64,000 nucleotides of DNA. Origin: JAGPUQ01 sp050179115. GTDB taxonomy: Bacteria; Pseudomonadota; Gammaproteobacteria; Pseudomonadales; Porticoccaceae. The position numbers and the translations under genes are program-made. Location of the stretch: positions 1-64,000 of the forward strand of contig JBFXFL010000001.1 in assembly GCA_050179115.1 (NCBI GenBank), in the 5' to 3' direction. Every line of letters begins with the position of its first letter. Within the stretch, counting starts at the first letter, position 1. This document shows positions 52,323 to 60,553 of the stretch, one piece after another. Below the pieces are notes generated by a model that ran no database searches, had not been told where the DNA came from, and was given only the letters and a program-made list of their open reading frames with translations.

Positions 52323-52727
52323 TCACCTGAACACCAGCAGGAGTACCGCGCCCAGGATGAGGACCAGCCCCGCGGCTGCGCCGCCGCCCAGCAGCCAGGG
52401 GTACGACAACCGTCCCGACACTCGCCCCTTGCGACCGGCAAAGCTCGCGTTTTCATCGCGACGCATTCCGTAATGGGCATCGAAATCATCGACCAGCGGC
52501 TGCGCGGCAATGCCCAATAACCGCGCATAGCGTCGCACATAGCCCCGTACATAAACCGCTTCCGGCAGCCTGGCGTAGTCGTCGGCTTCGAGCGCCGCAA
52601 GGGCGCGCACAGGTATGCCGCTTCCTTCCGCAATCTCCTCCAGGGTCATGCCGCGCTCGGTACGCGCCATTCGCAACCGGAACCCGGGCAGCGACAACGC
52701 AGCGTGAGTGTCACTGGGACTGGCCAC
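52323..52727 (-). CDS. rodZ: short RodZ-like HTH membrane protein
   Basis: A 134-residue RodZ homologue. The cytoplasmic HTH domain (FRLRMARTERGMTLEEIAEG, then YVRGYVRRYARLLGI) occupies residues ~15-80 and is followed by a single membrane helix (YPWLLGGGAAAGLVLILGAV) at the C-terminus. The periplasmic domain of E. coli RodZ (337 residues) is absent. The start is GTG 52727, overlapping the pilW stop by 17 bases. It should still bind MreB but cannot reach the periplasm. Confidence 0.82.
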   Translation of the reverse strand: MASPSDTHAALSLPGFRLRMARTERGMTLEEIAEGSGIPVRALAALEADDYARLPEAVYVRGYVRRYARLLGIAAQPLVDDFDAHYGMRRDENASFAGRKGRVSGRLSYPWLLGGGAAAGLVLILGAVLLLVFR

Positions 52728-53535
52728 GGTCCTGAACCCATTTTTGGTAGGCGACGGCTTCGCGGGAATAGGGGAACAGCTTGCGCAGCGCCAACCCCTT
52801 GCTGGCGACGCCATCGGCGTTGCCGAAGGCGTCCTCCAGCCGCACCGCCAGCCACAGACTGCGGGCGGAAGGTTGCGCCAACTGTGCGTGGCGATCCAGA
52901 TACCGTTTCGCTTCGGGAAAATCGCCCCGCTCAAAATACATGTTGGCCAGCTCCAGATAGGGTCCGGGCAGCTCTTTGTCCAATGCCAGGGCGCGCTCCC
53001 AGGCGTCCGTGGCTTCACGGGTCTTGCCGAGTTTCGAGGCAACCGCTCCCAGGCTGAGGAACACCTGCGGCCGGAGCTGATAATTCACGTCGCGGGAGGC
53101 CAGACTGAACTGCTCGTAGGCTTCGTCAAAACGATTCTGGGTAGCGAGAAACACGGCGTAATTGTTGCGCGCCTGGGTAAAGTCGCGGTCGTAGGAAAGT
53201 GCTTTCTTGAAATACTCCTCGGCGCGCGCGCTATCGCGTTCGAGTTGATAGAGCAACGCCATGCCGTTATTGGCACCCGGTGAGCGGCTGTCTATTTCGA
53301 GGGCGCGCAGCAGATTGAGGCGCGCCTGGTCTCGATTGTTCTGGCCGATATAGCCCAGACCCAGCTCGATATAACTGCCGAGCGCGTCCTGACGCTTCTC
53401 CGCGTCGGTTTTCTCACCGGAAGACGAAGATGTCAGGGTTTGACTGCTCGTGGTGGTGGTGGTGGTGGAACATCCGCACGCCAGCAGCACGGCGGCGGCT
53501 GCGGCGACCAGACCCGCGCGCCCAGCATTACCCAT
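52711..53535 (-). CDS. pilW: type IV pilus biogenesis lipoprotein PilW/PilF
   Basis: The pilotin for the PilQ secretin, 274 residues. Signal peptide and lipobox region (AAAAAVLLACGCSTT), then six TPR repeats (YIELGLGYIGQNNRDQARLN, and later ARNNYAVFLATQNRFDEAYE). Just after the lipobox a run of six threonines is encoded by six ACC repeats (53451-53468). Its 5' end overlaps the rlmN stop by eight bases. Confidence 0.92.
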   Translation of the reverse strand: MGNAGRAGLVAAAAAVLLACGCSTTTTTTSSQTLTSSSSGEKTDAEKRQDALGSYIELGLGYIGQNNRDQARLNLLRALEIDSRSPGANNGMALLYQLERDSARAEEYFKKALSYDRDFTQARNNYAVFLATQNRFDEAYEQFSLASRDVNYQLRPQVFLSLGAVASKLGKTREATDAWERALALDKELPGPYLELANMYFERGDFPEAKRYLDRHAQLAQPSARSLWLAVRLEDAFGNADGVASKGLALRKLFPYSREAVAYQKWVQDRGQSQ

Positions 53536-54655
53536 TGACGATCCTCACGATCTGCTCGTCTCCCATGTCGCGCCGGCGGTGGCGTTCACTACGCCGGGTG
53601 CGGTCATTGACGTCACCGGCAAGCTGGCCGCACGCGGCCGCGATGTCATCGCCGCGCGTGGCCCGCACCGTCACAGTGTAACCCTGGGCGGCAAGGATTG
53701 CCTGAAACCGGGCGACGGCCGCGGGCGTGACGCGCCGATACCGAGTACCGGGAAATGGGTTGAAGGGAATCAAATTGATCTTGCAGGGCGTATCGCGCAG
53801 CAAGTCGCCCAGCTCGCGCGCCAGCTCGACGCTGTCGTTGACACCATCCATCAGGGTGTATTCCACGGTGATGCGGCGCCGGGTGTCCGGCAACTTGCGC
53901 AGATAACCCCGCGCGGACTCGAGCAGGCTGGCGATGGGATATTTGCGATTGATCGGCACCAGTTCGTTGCGCAAAGCGTCGTTGGGCGCGTGCAGGGAGA
54001 TGGCCAGGGAGACATCGGTGACATCACCCAGCCGGTCGAGCATCGGCACCACGCCGGCGGTGCTCAGGGTCACGCGGCGCTTGGACAGTCCGTAGGCATT
54101 GTCGTCCATCATGAGGTTCATGGCGGCGACGACATTGTCGAAGTTGAGCAGGGGCTCGCCCATGCCCATCATCACGGTGTTGGTGACGCGGCGCTCGGAG
54201 TGCCCGATAAAATTGCCGAACGCCTGATTGGCAATCCACAGCTGGCCGATGATTTCGGCGGCGGTAAGATCGCGGTTGAAGCCCTGCTTGCCGGTGGCAC
54301 AGAAACTACAATCCAGCGCGCAGCCGATCTGGGAGGAAATACAGAGCGTGCCGCGACCGCGCTCGGGGATATAGACGGTCTCGATGCAATCGCCGCCATC
54401 GGTGCGCACCAGCCACTTGCAGGTGCCGTCGGCGGCATCTTCCTGCCGCACCACCTCGGGGGGGCGTACTTCGGCGATCTGGGCGAGCTTTTCCCGCAAG
54501 GGCCGCGCGAGATCCGTCATCGCCGCGAAATCGGTCGCGCCGCGCTGGTGGATCCATTTCAGAACCTGAACGCTGCGAAAGCGACGTTCGCCGACCGCTT
54601 CGAAAAAATCCCCCAGCGCACCGGCGGTCAACCCGAGCAAATTGGTCCGACTCAC
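53528..54655 (-). CDS. rlmN: dual-specificity rRNA/tRNA methyltransferase RlmN
   Basis: A radical SAM enzyme that makes m2A2503 in 23S rRNA and m2A37 in tRNA. 375 residues. The C-X3-C-X2-C site is CALDCSFCATGKQGFNR; the N-terminal accessory domain (FFEAVGERRFRSVQVLKWIH) is present. The start is GTG 54655 with a GGGAGG ribosome binding site; longer in-frame extensions run back toward ndk. Confidence 0.95.
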   Translation of the reverse strand: MSRTNLLGLTAGALGDFFEAVGERRFRSVQVLKWIHQRGATDFAAMTDLARPLREKLAQIAEVRPPEVVRQEDAADGTCKWLVRTDGGDCIETVYIPERGRGTLCISSQIGCALDCSFCATGKQGFNRDLTAAEIIGQLWIANQAFGNFIGHSERRVTNTVMMGMGEPLLNFDNVVAAMNLMMDDNAYGLSKRRVTLSTAGVVPMLDRLGDVTDVSLAISLHAPNDALRNELVPINRKYPIASLLESARGYLRKLPDTRRRITVEYTLMDGVNDSVELARELGDLLRDTPCKINLIPFNPFPGTRYRRVTPAAVARFQAILAAQGYTVTVRATRGDDIAAACGQLAGDVNDRTRRSERHRRRDMGDEQIVRIVNG

Positions 54656-54680
54656 CCCGCCTCCCGGAGTCACTCCGCGC

Positions 54681-55106
54681 TCAGCGCGCGCAGATCTCCC
54701 CGCCCGTGAAAAAATACGCGATTTCGCGCTCGGCGGAGGTCGGCGAATCCGAACCATGCACGGCGTTGGCATCGATGGATTCGGCGAAATCGGCACGAAT
54801 GGTGCCCGCAGCCGCCTCGCGTGGATTGGTGGCGCCCATCAGCTCACGATTCTGCGCAATGGCATCGCGCCCTTCCAGCACCTGTACCACCACCGGACCC
54901 GAAGTCATGAAGGCGACCAGGTCGCCAAAAAAAGGGCGCTCGCGATGTTCCGCATAAAACCCTTCGGCCTGCTCCCGGGACAGCCGCAGCATCTTGGCGG
55001 CGACCACGCGCAGCCCGGCACGCTCAAAACGCCCCACGATCTCACCGATTACGTTTTTGGCCACTGCGTCGGGCTTGATGATGGAGAGAGTGCGCTCGGT
55101 CGACAT
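54681..55106 (-). CDS. ndk: nucleoside diphosphate kinase
   Basis: A 141-residue NDK: MSTERTLSIIKPDAVAKNVI, and the catalytic His in IDANAVHGSDSPTSAEREIA. Normal length. ATG 55106 is the family start. Confidence 0.97.
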   Translation of the reverse strand: MSTERTLSIIKPDAVAKNVIGEIVGRFERAGLRVVAAKMLRLSREQAEGFYAEHRERPFFGDLVAFMTSGPVVVQVLEGRDAIAQNRELMGATNPREAAAGTIRADFAESIDANAVHGSDSPTSAEREIAYFFTGGEICAR

Positions 55107-55211
55107 CAACATGGACTCCGGTAGGTAGGAATCGCGCCCCATGGCGCAACCCCGGTGGAAGGGGCGGGAATTTTACTCTCCCCCTACCGGCCGGCACAAG
55201 GAATTACCGGC

Positions 55212-57005
55212 TCAGGCGGCCGCGCCCAGCAGTTGTCGAAACCGGTCCACGGGCACCGGCATGCTGTAGAGCGCGCCCTGGTAGGAATCGCAGCCGATCT
55301 GGCGCAACAGATCCAGCGCCGCGGCATCCTCGACACCCTCGGCAATGACCCGCAGGCCATACTGCCGGGACACCGCGAGCATCGCCTCGACGATGCCGCG
55401 CGCGTCGGGATCGCGGTGCAGGTTGCGGATGAATTCGCGGTCAATCTTCAGCCAATCGAAGGGCAGGCGGCGCAGGGCAATCATGGACGAATAACCGACG
55501 CCGAAATCATCCACGGCAAAATGGGCGCCGAGGGACTTGATCGCCATCATCTTGGCGATGGCGCCGTCCACATCCTCCATGGCCAGGGTTTCGGTAATCT
55601 CGAAGTTGATCAGGGATGGACTGATGTCGTAACTGCGCAGGCTGTGCTCAATGACTTCCAGCAGCCGGGGATCGCGAAACTGGCGCCGGCTGATATTGAT
55701 GCCGAGATGCATGTGATCGGTCCAGAGGCCCGCTTCGATAAAACTGCGCAGACTTTCGCAGGCGGTGCGAATCACCCAGTGCCCGACGTCCACGATCAAC
55801 CCCGATGCTTCGAGCAGCGGGATGAATTCGGCGGGCATGCTGGTGACCCGGTCGCTGTTCACCCACCGCAGCAGCACTTCACCACCGACCATGCGGCCGT
55901 CGTTGACATCGATCAGGGGCTGTACGAAGAGCGCAAATTCCTGATTATCGACGGCCTTGCGCAGGCGCGTGTTGAGCGACACCTGGCGCTGCGCCTTGGC
56001 GGCAATACCCCGATCAAAGAACGCGCAGCTATTGCGTCCCTTGCGTTTGGCCTCGTACATCGCGGTGTCGGCGTACTGCAGCGCCCGCTCGGGATCCAGC
56101 GCAGCGTCGGCGATGAGCGAAATACCGACACTGGCGGTCAGAACGAATTCGTTGCCTTCGTGAAAATTCGGCATCGAAATGCGCTCCCGCACGGCGTCGG
56201 CCAGCAAGCGGGCACGGGCGGCAGCCTCGGTAACGATGTCCCCGATATCGGGTATGAAAAGGACGAACTCGTCCCCCGCCTGGCGCGCCAGAAACACGCC
56301 CCGCGTGGCCGTCAGCGAATCCGCGAATTGCGCCAGCAGACGTGCCACCTTGACCAGGATCTGGTCGCCCACATCGTGGCCCCAGGAATCATTGATGTCC
56401 TTGAAATGGTCGAGATCGATCAGCATCAGGGCGGCACAGCCCGTGGGCCCGGACCGCAGCGCGCGCAAGTGCTCGACCATCGCGAGCCGGGTGGGCAGGC
56501 CTGTCAACCCGTCACGATAGGCCGCACTGCCTGACCAGTCGGTGCAACCGAGCTTGCGCAGCACCGCGTCGCGGGAGGGCAACTGCCGAGGTAACGCCGC
56601 CCCGCCAGCCTTCCCGCACAAGGGTTCGGCCCAGGCGGAAGCATCAACCTGGATCGGGGTTTGGACAGACAGGGTCACCACCAGCTCATGCGGGCGATCC
56701 GGTAGAGGAGCACCCAGATCGATCCGCAAATGCTGCACCTCGCCCCCGGCGCGCAGTACCCAGGGGATACAGCCCAGCCCGCCGGCCGTGGCGGTGACCA
56801 GTCGCTCCTTGAACGCCGCCAGAGCGACCGGTTCGGCCGGCTCACTGCTATCGAGGGCAGTCCCGATCAGTCGCCACTGCTCGCAGCCAAGCAGCCTGTG
56901 CGCCGTGGGATTGGCATGGACACATACACCGTGGACGAAGAACAGCACCCCGAACGGGGCGTTGTCGACAATCCTTCGATACGCATCGGTCCCCATATCG
57001 CTCAC
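55212..57005 (-). CDS. PAS-GGDEF-EAL cyclic-di-GMP protein
   Basis: A 597-residue signalling protein. An N-terminal PAS-like domain (YRRIVDNAPFGVLFFVHGVC) is followed by a GGDEF domain near residues 165-330, whose motif reads RQAGDEFVLF (AGDEF, usually still active), and an EAL domain with the motif GGEVLLRW (EVL for EAL). DDFGVGYSSMIALRRL and GVEDAAALDLL are conserved EAL features. Probably makes and/or degrades c-di-GMP; which activity dominates cannot be told. No membrane segment is seen. Confidence 0.9.
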   Translation of the reverse strand: MSDMGTDAYRRIVDNAPFGVLFFVHGVCVHANPTAHRLLGCEQWRLIGTALDSSEPAEPVALAAFKERLVTATAGGLGCIPWVLRAGGEVQHLRIDLGAPLPDRPHELVVTLSVQTPIQVDASAWAEPLCGKAGGAALPRQLPSRDAVLRKLGCTDWSGSAAYRDGLTGLPTRLAMVEHLRALRSGPTGCAALMLIDLDHFKDINDSWGHDVGDQILVKVARLLAQFADSLTATRGVFLARQAGDEFVLFIPDIGDIVTEAAARARLLADAVRERISMPNFHEGNEFVLTASVGISLIADAALDPERALQYADTAMYEAKRKGRNSCAFFDRGIAAKAQRQVSLNTRLRKAVDNQEFALFVQPLIDVNDGRMVGGEVLLRWVNSDRVTSMPAEFIPLLEASGLIVDVGHWVIRTACESLRSFIEAGLWTDHMHLGINISRRQFRDPRLLEVIEHSLRSYDISPSLINFEITETLAMEDVDGAIAKMMAIKSLGAHFAVDDFGVGYSSMIALRRLPFDWLKIDREFIRNLHRDPDARGIVEAMLAVSRQYGLRVIAEGVEDAAALDLLRQIGCDSYQGALYSMPVPVDRFRQLLGAAA

Positions 57006-57376
57006 TGGTGCGGTTTCGAACAGAGCGGAACTGAGACCACAATGCTGCGCTCTGGAAACCCGTCACCACAGCCCCGCTGCCAGGCGAGAACGGCGGCGGC
57101 CCTCATGTTCGCTCCTTCGCAAGGTCCATGGCGAGTGCGTCGCCCCCACAGTATTTCTCCGGGGGAAACTCCCCGGCCGGTGCCGCGGAGTATAACGTCA
57201 TACGCGCAATTGCCGCTGCCTATGCCGACTCTGGCCGGTCCTTACCAAGCGACCCTTTGTGGCGGCGGCTGAAAACAACGCGCGCTCTGCCTTACACCGA
57301 GGCATGAGCCATCGCCGCCAAACATGTCAGGCCTGCGGCGGCAGCCAGGAAAATACCTGGACGGCGCCGTGCCGGC
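57006..57376. other. gene-free interval between GGDEF-EAL gene and iscS
   Basis: No convincing reading frame, RNA gene or repeat was seen in these 371 bp. It contains the promoter region of the GGDEF-EAL gene and the 3' flank of iscS. Confidence 0.4.
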
Positions 57377-58549
57377 TCAGCGCCGGGGGGGCAAAGCACC
57401 GGGCCCGCGCAGTCGCGCCAGAGCGTCGCGAACGGTCGCCGCGGCATGATCGATTTCCTGCGCAGTGGTGAACCGGCCCATACTGAAGCGCAGCGCACTG
57501 TAGGCGAGCTCATCCCCGATACCCAGCGCACGCAGGACATGGGAGGGTTCGAGGCTGGCCGAGGTGCAGGCCGACCCCGTCGATACCGCGAGATCCTTGA
57601 GCGCCAGCAGCAGGGTCTCACCGTCCACACCAGCGAAACTCAGGTTGAGAATACCGGGCACACATTGCGCCGGACAACCGTTCAGGTACAGACCCCCGAG
57701 ATCGCCCACGGCGTTCCAGAACCGCTCGCGCAAGGCGCCGATACGCCTGTTGTCGGCGGCCATTTCCGCGCCCGCAATCCGGAATGCCTCCCCCATGCCG
57801 GCGACCTGATGGGTGGCCAGGGTGCCCGACCGCAGGCCCCGCTCGTGCCCGCCGCCGTGCATCTGCGCCCGCAGCTGCACCCGGGGTTTGCGTCGAACGT
57901 AGAGCGCACCCACACCCTTGGGACCATAGACCTTGTGGGCCGAAAACGACATCAGATCCACCGCGAGGCGGGACAAATCGATGGCGACCTTGCCGGCACT
58001 CTGGGCCGCATCCACATGGTAGAGAACGCCGCGCGCACGACAGGCTTCGCCAATGGCTGCGATGTCGTTGATGGTGCCGATCTCGTTGTTGACGTGCATC
58101 ACCGACACCAGAATGGTGTCCTCGCGCAGTGCCGCTGCCACCGCCTGGGGCTGAATCAGGCCCTCGGCATCGGGATCCAAATAAGTGACTTCGAAACCCT
58201 CGGTCTCCAGATGCGCACAGGTGTCGAGGATCGCCTTGTGTTCGATCTTGGTGGTGATCAGGTGCCGGCCCCGGTCGCGATGTGCCTGGGCACAACCCTT
58301 GAGCGCCAGGTTGTCCGCTTCGGTGGCCCCCGATGTCCAGACGATTTCACGGGGATCCGCGCCCACCAGCTCCGCCACCTGCGCGCGCGCTTCCTCCACG
58401 GCGGACTCGGCCTGCCAGCCATAGCTGTGGGAGCGCGACGCCGGGTTGCCGAACACCCCGTCGGCGGTGAGAAATCCGGCCATGTGGGCTGCGACACGGG
58501 GATCCACCGGAGTGGTGGCGGCGTAATCGAGGTAGATGGGCAATTTCAT
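57377..58549 (-). CDS. iscS: IscS-type cysteine desulfurase with short C-terminus
   Basis: A PLP desulfurase, 390 residues. PLP Lys in SFSAHKVYGPKGVGALYV and catalytic Cys in STGSACTSASLEPSHVL. The sequence follows group I IscS to LRFSMGRFTTAQEIDHAA, then ends RLRGPGALPPRR; the last ~15-20 residues of E. coli IscS, which help IscU docking, are missing. No iscR, iscU, iscA or hscBA is next to it. It may serve tRNA thiolation or a non-IscU partner. Confidence 0.9.
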   Translation of the reverse strand: MKLPIYLDYAATTPVDPRVAAHMAGFLTADGVFGNPASRSHSYGWQAESAVEEARAQVAELVGADPREIVWTSGATEADNLALKGCAQAHRDRGRHLITTKIEHKAILDTCAHLETEGFEVTYLDPDAEGLIQPQAVAAALREDTILVSVMHVNNEIGTINDIAAIGEACRARGVLYHVDAAQSAGKVAIDLSRLAVDLMSFSAHKVYGPKGVGALYVRRKPRVQLRAQMHGGGHERGLRSGTLATHQVAGMGEAFRIAGAEMAADNRRIGALRERFWNAVGDLGGLYLNGCPAQCVPGILNLSFAGVDGETLLLALKDLAVSTGSACTSASLEPSHVLRALGIGDELAYSALRFSMGRFTTAQEIDHAAATVRDALARLRGPGALPPRR

Positions 58550-58709
58550 CGGGATCACTTTCATGGAAGGCATTGACGGGAGAACACCGGACAAGCTCTT
58601 CTCATTCCGCGCGGGCTGGCAAAACCTGCCGCCGCCGACGAGGAGCGCCGGGTGTGGTATGGCGGTATCGGACGTCGGTGCCACCCTGTTCTCCCGCGAG
58701 CATCGGGCA

Positions 58710-59537
58710 TTACCTGGCTTGCCGATCTTCGATCGGCGGCACTGCCGGCGCATCCATGACTTGCGCGGAAGGGTTGCTGCCCTGAGCAACAATCGCGGTG
58801 CGCAACCGCCAGGCGAGATTCTGCACGCCGGTGAGCACGCCGCGCAGGATCGACAGCTCCATGGCATCGGGCCGGATGCGCGCCAACAGCCGCCGCAAGC
58901 GGACCATGGTCTGGCGCGGATTGGCGGGATCGTGAAACCCGATCTCCACCAGCACGCGTTCTAGATGCCGAAAATAGAGTTCGAGGTCCGCCGCCGGCGC
59001 CGGCGGTACATCCCAGTCCGGGGACCGCGCCGCACCGGTCGCCGCCAACGCGGCCATCCGCAGCTCGTAGCTCAGCACCTGCACGGCGGCGGCCAGATTG
59101 AGCGAGCTGTAGTCGGGATTGGCCGGGATATGGACATGATAGTTGCACTGGGCCAGCTCATCGTTCGTCAGTCCGCGATCTTCGCGACCGAACACCAGCG
59201 CCACCTCGTGGTGCGCCGACTCCTGCCATACCCGCTGCCCGCATTCGCGCGGATCGAGCAGCGGCCAGGGAATCCGCCGCTCGCGGGCGCTGGTACCGAC
59301 CACGAGGCCGCAATCGGCCACCGCATCCGCCAGACTCTCGACGACCACGGCTCGCTCCAGCACATCGACAGCCCCGGCGGCGCGCCAGAGCGCGCGCGGC
59401 GCCGGAAACTCCTGCGGAGCTACCAGATAAAGTCGCTCCAACCCCATGTTTTTCATGGCTCGTGCGGCGGCGCCGATATTGCCGGGATGGCTGGTGTTGA
59501 CCAGCACCACGCGTACGCTCGCGAACAAACCCGTCAT
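58710..59537 (-). CDS. trmJ: tRNA Cm32/Um32 methyltransferase TrmJ
   Basis: A 275-residue SpoU-fold methyltransferase: VRVVLVNTSHPGNIGAAARA, LVFGREDRGLTNDELAQCN and the knot motif NPDYSSLNLAAAVQVLSYEL. Start at 59537 as in the family. In E. coli trmJ precedes iscR-iscSUA; here iscS follows directly. Divergent from suhB, as in E. coli. Confidence 0.95.
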   Translation of the reverse strand: MTGLFASVRVVLVNTSHPGNIGAAARAMKNMGLERLYLVAPQEFPAPRALWRAAGAVDVLERAVVVESLADAVADCGLVVGTSARERRIPWPLLDPRECGQRVWQESAHHEVALVFGREDRGLTNDELAQCNYHVHIPANPDYSSLNLAAAVQVLSYELRMAALAATGAARSPDWDVPPAPAADLELYFRHLERVLVEIGFHDPANPRQTMVRLRRLLARIRPDAMELSILRGVLTGVQNLAWRLRTAIVAQGSNPSAQVMDAPAVPPIEDRQAR

Positions 59538-59649
59538 GGTGCAACCCCGTTGGCGAAAGGCCAGTTTAGCAGAGCATCGCGGCAGGCCGACCCCGGCGGG
59601 ATAGGGCTCTGCTAAACTGCGCGCCCGCTTCCACCCGTCCGGTACATCG

Positions 59650-60453
59650 ATGCAACCGATGCTGACCATTGCCCTGCGCGCGGCCCGCGCCGCCGGCGAC
59701 CTGATCCAGCGCGCCAGCAGCCGCATCGACCGGGTGCGCATCGACACCAAGGGCCAGCACGATTTCGTCACCGAAATAGACCACGCCTCGGAAAAACTCA
59801 TCATCGAACAGCTGCGCCGCGCCTACCCGGACCATACCTTTATCGGCGAGGAATGCGGCGTTCAGACCGGGCGCGATACCGACAGCGAGTGGATCATCGA
59901 TCCCCTCGATGGCACCACCAACTTCATCCATGGCATTCCCCACTACGCGGTTTCGATCGCGTTTCGCCACGGCGGCCGCCTGCAGCACGGCGTCGTCTAC
60001 GATCCGGCCAAAGGCGAGGAATTCACCGCCAGCCGCGGGCATGGCGCCTTCCTCAACGGCAAACGCATCCGGGTATCGGGGCGGATCAACGCCGCCGGCG
60101 CGCTGTTCGCCACCGGCATCCCGTTCAGCGGGGCGCCATTCGGCGAGATGGACGCCTATCTGGAGTGCCTTCGGGAACTCGCCGCCGACTCCTCGGGCAT
60201 CCGCCGAATGGGAGTCGCCTCGCTGGATCTCGCCTATGTCGCCGCCGGGCGCTGTGACGCCTACTGGGAGATGTTCCTGAAGCCCTGGGACATTGCCGCC
60301 GGCGTACTGCTGGTGCGGGAAGCCGGCGGGATGGTGAGCGACTTCCAGGGCGGCGACGCCTATCTCGACGCCGGCCACGTGGTCGCTGCCACGCCGCGCA
60401 TCTTCAAGCCCACGCTGCAGATTGTCGGTCGCCACCTGGGACACCTCAGCTGA
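59650..60453 (+). CDS. suhB: inositol monophosphatase SuhB
   Basis: A 267-residue IMPase family protein that in E. coli also acts in rRNA antitermination. Metal-site motifs: FIGEECG, WIIDPLDGTTNFIHGIPH and KPWDIAAGVLLVREAGG. Full length. Confidence 0.96.
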   Translation: MQPMLTIALRAARAAGDLIQRASSRIDRVRIDTKGQHDFVTEIDHASEKLIIEQLRRAYPDHTFIGEECGVQTGRDTDSEWIIDPLDGTTNFIHGIPHYAVSIAFRHGGRLQHGVVYDPAKGEEFTASRGHGAFLNGKRIRVSGRINAAGALFATGIPFSGAPFGEMDAYLECLRELAADSSGIRRMGVASLDLAYVAAGRCDAYWEMFLKPWDIAAGVLLVREAGGMVSDFQGGDAYLDAGHVVAATPRIFKPTLQIVGRHLGHLS

Positions 60454-60553
60454 GGCCGACGACAGCGGCAACTGCTCGCCTCTGTCACCATTCCGTCAAA
60501 GCACTGTTATATGGTCTCCGCGTTATCCCGCAGCACCCCGACCGGAGACCGCC

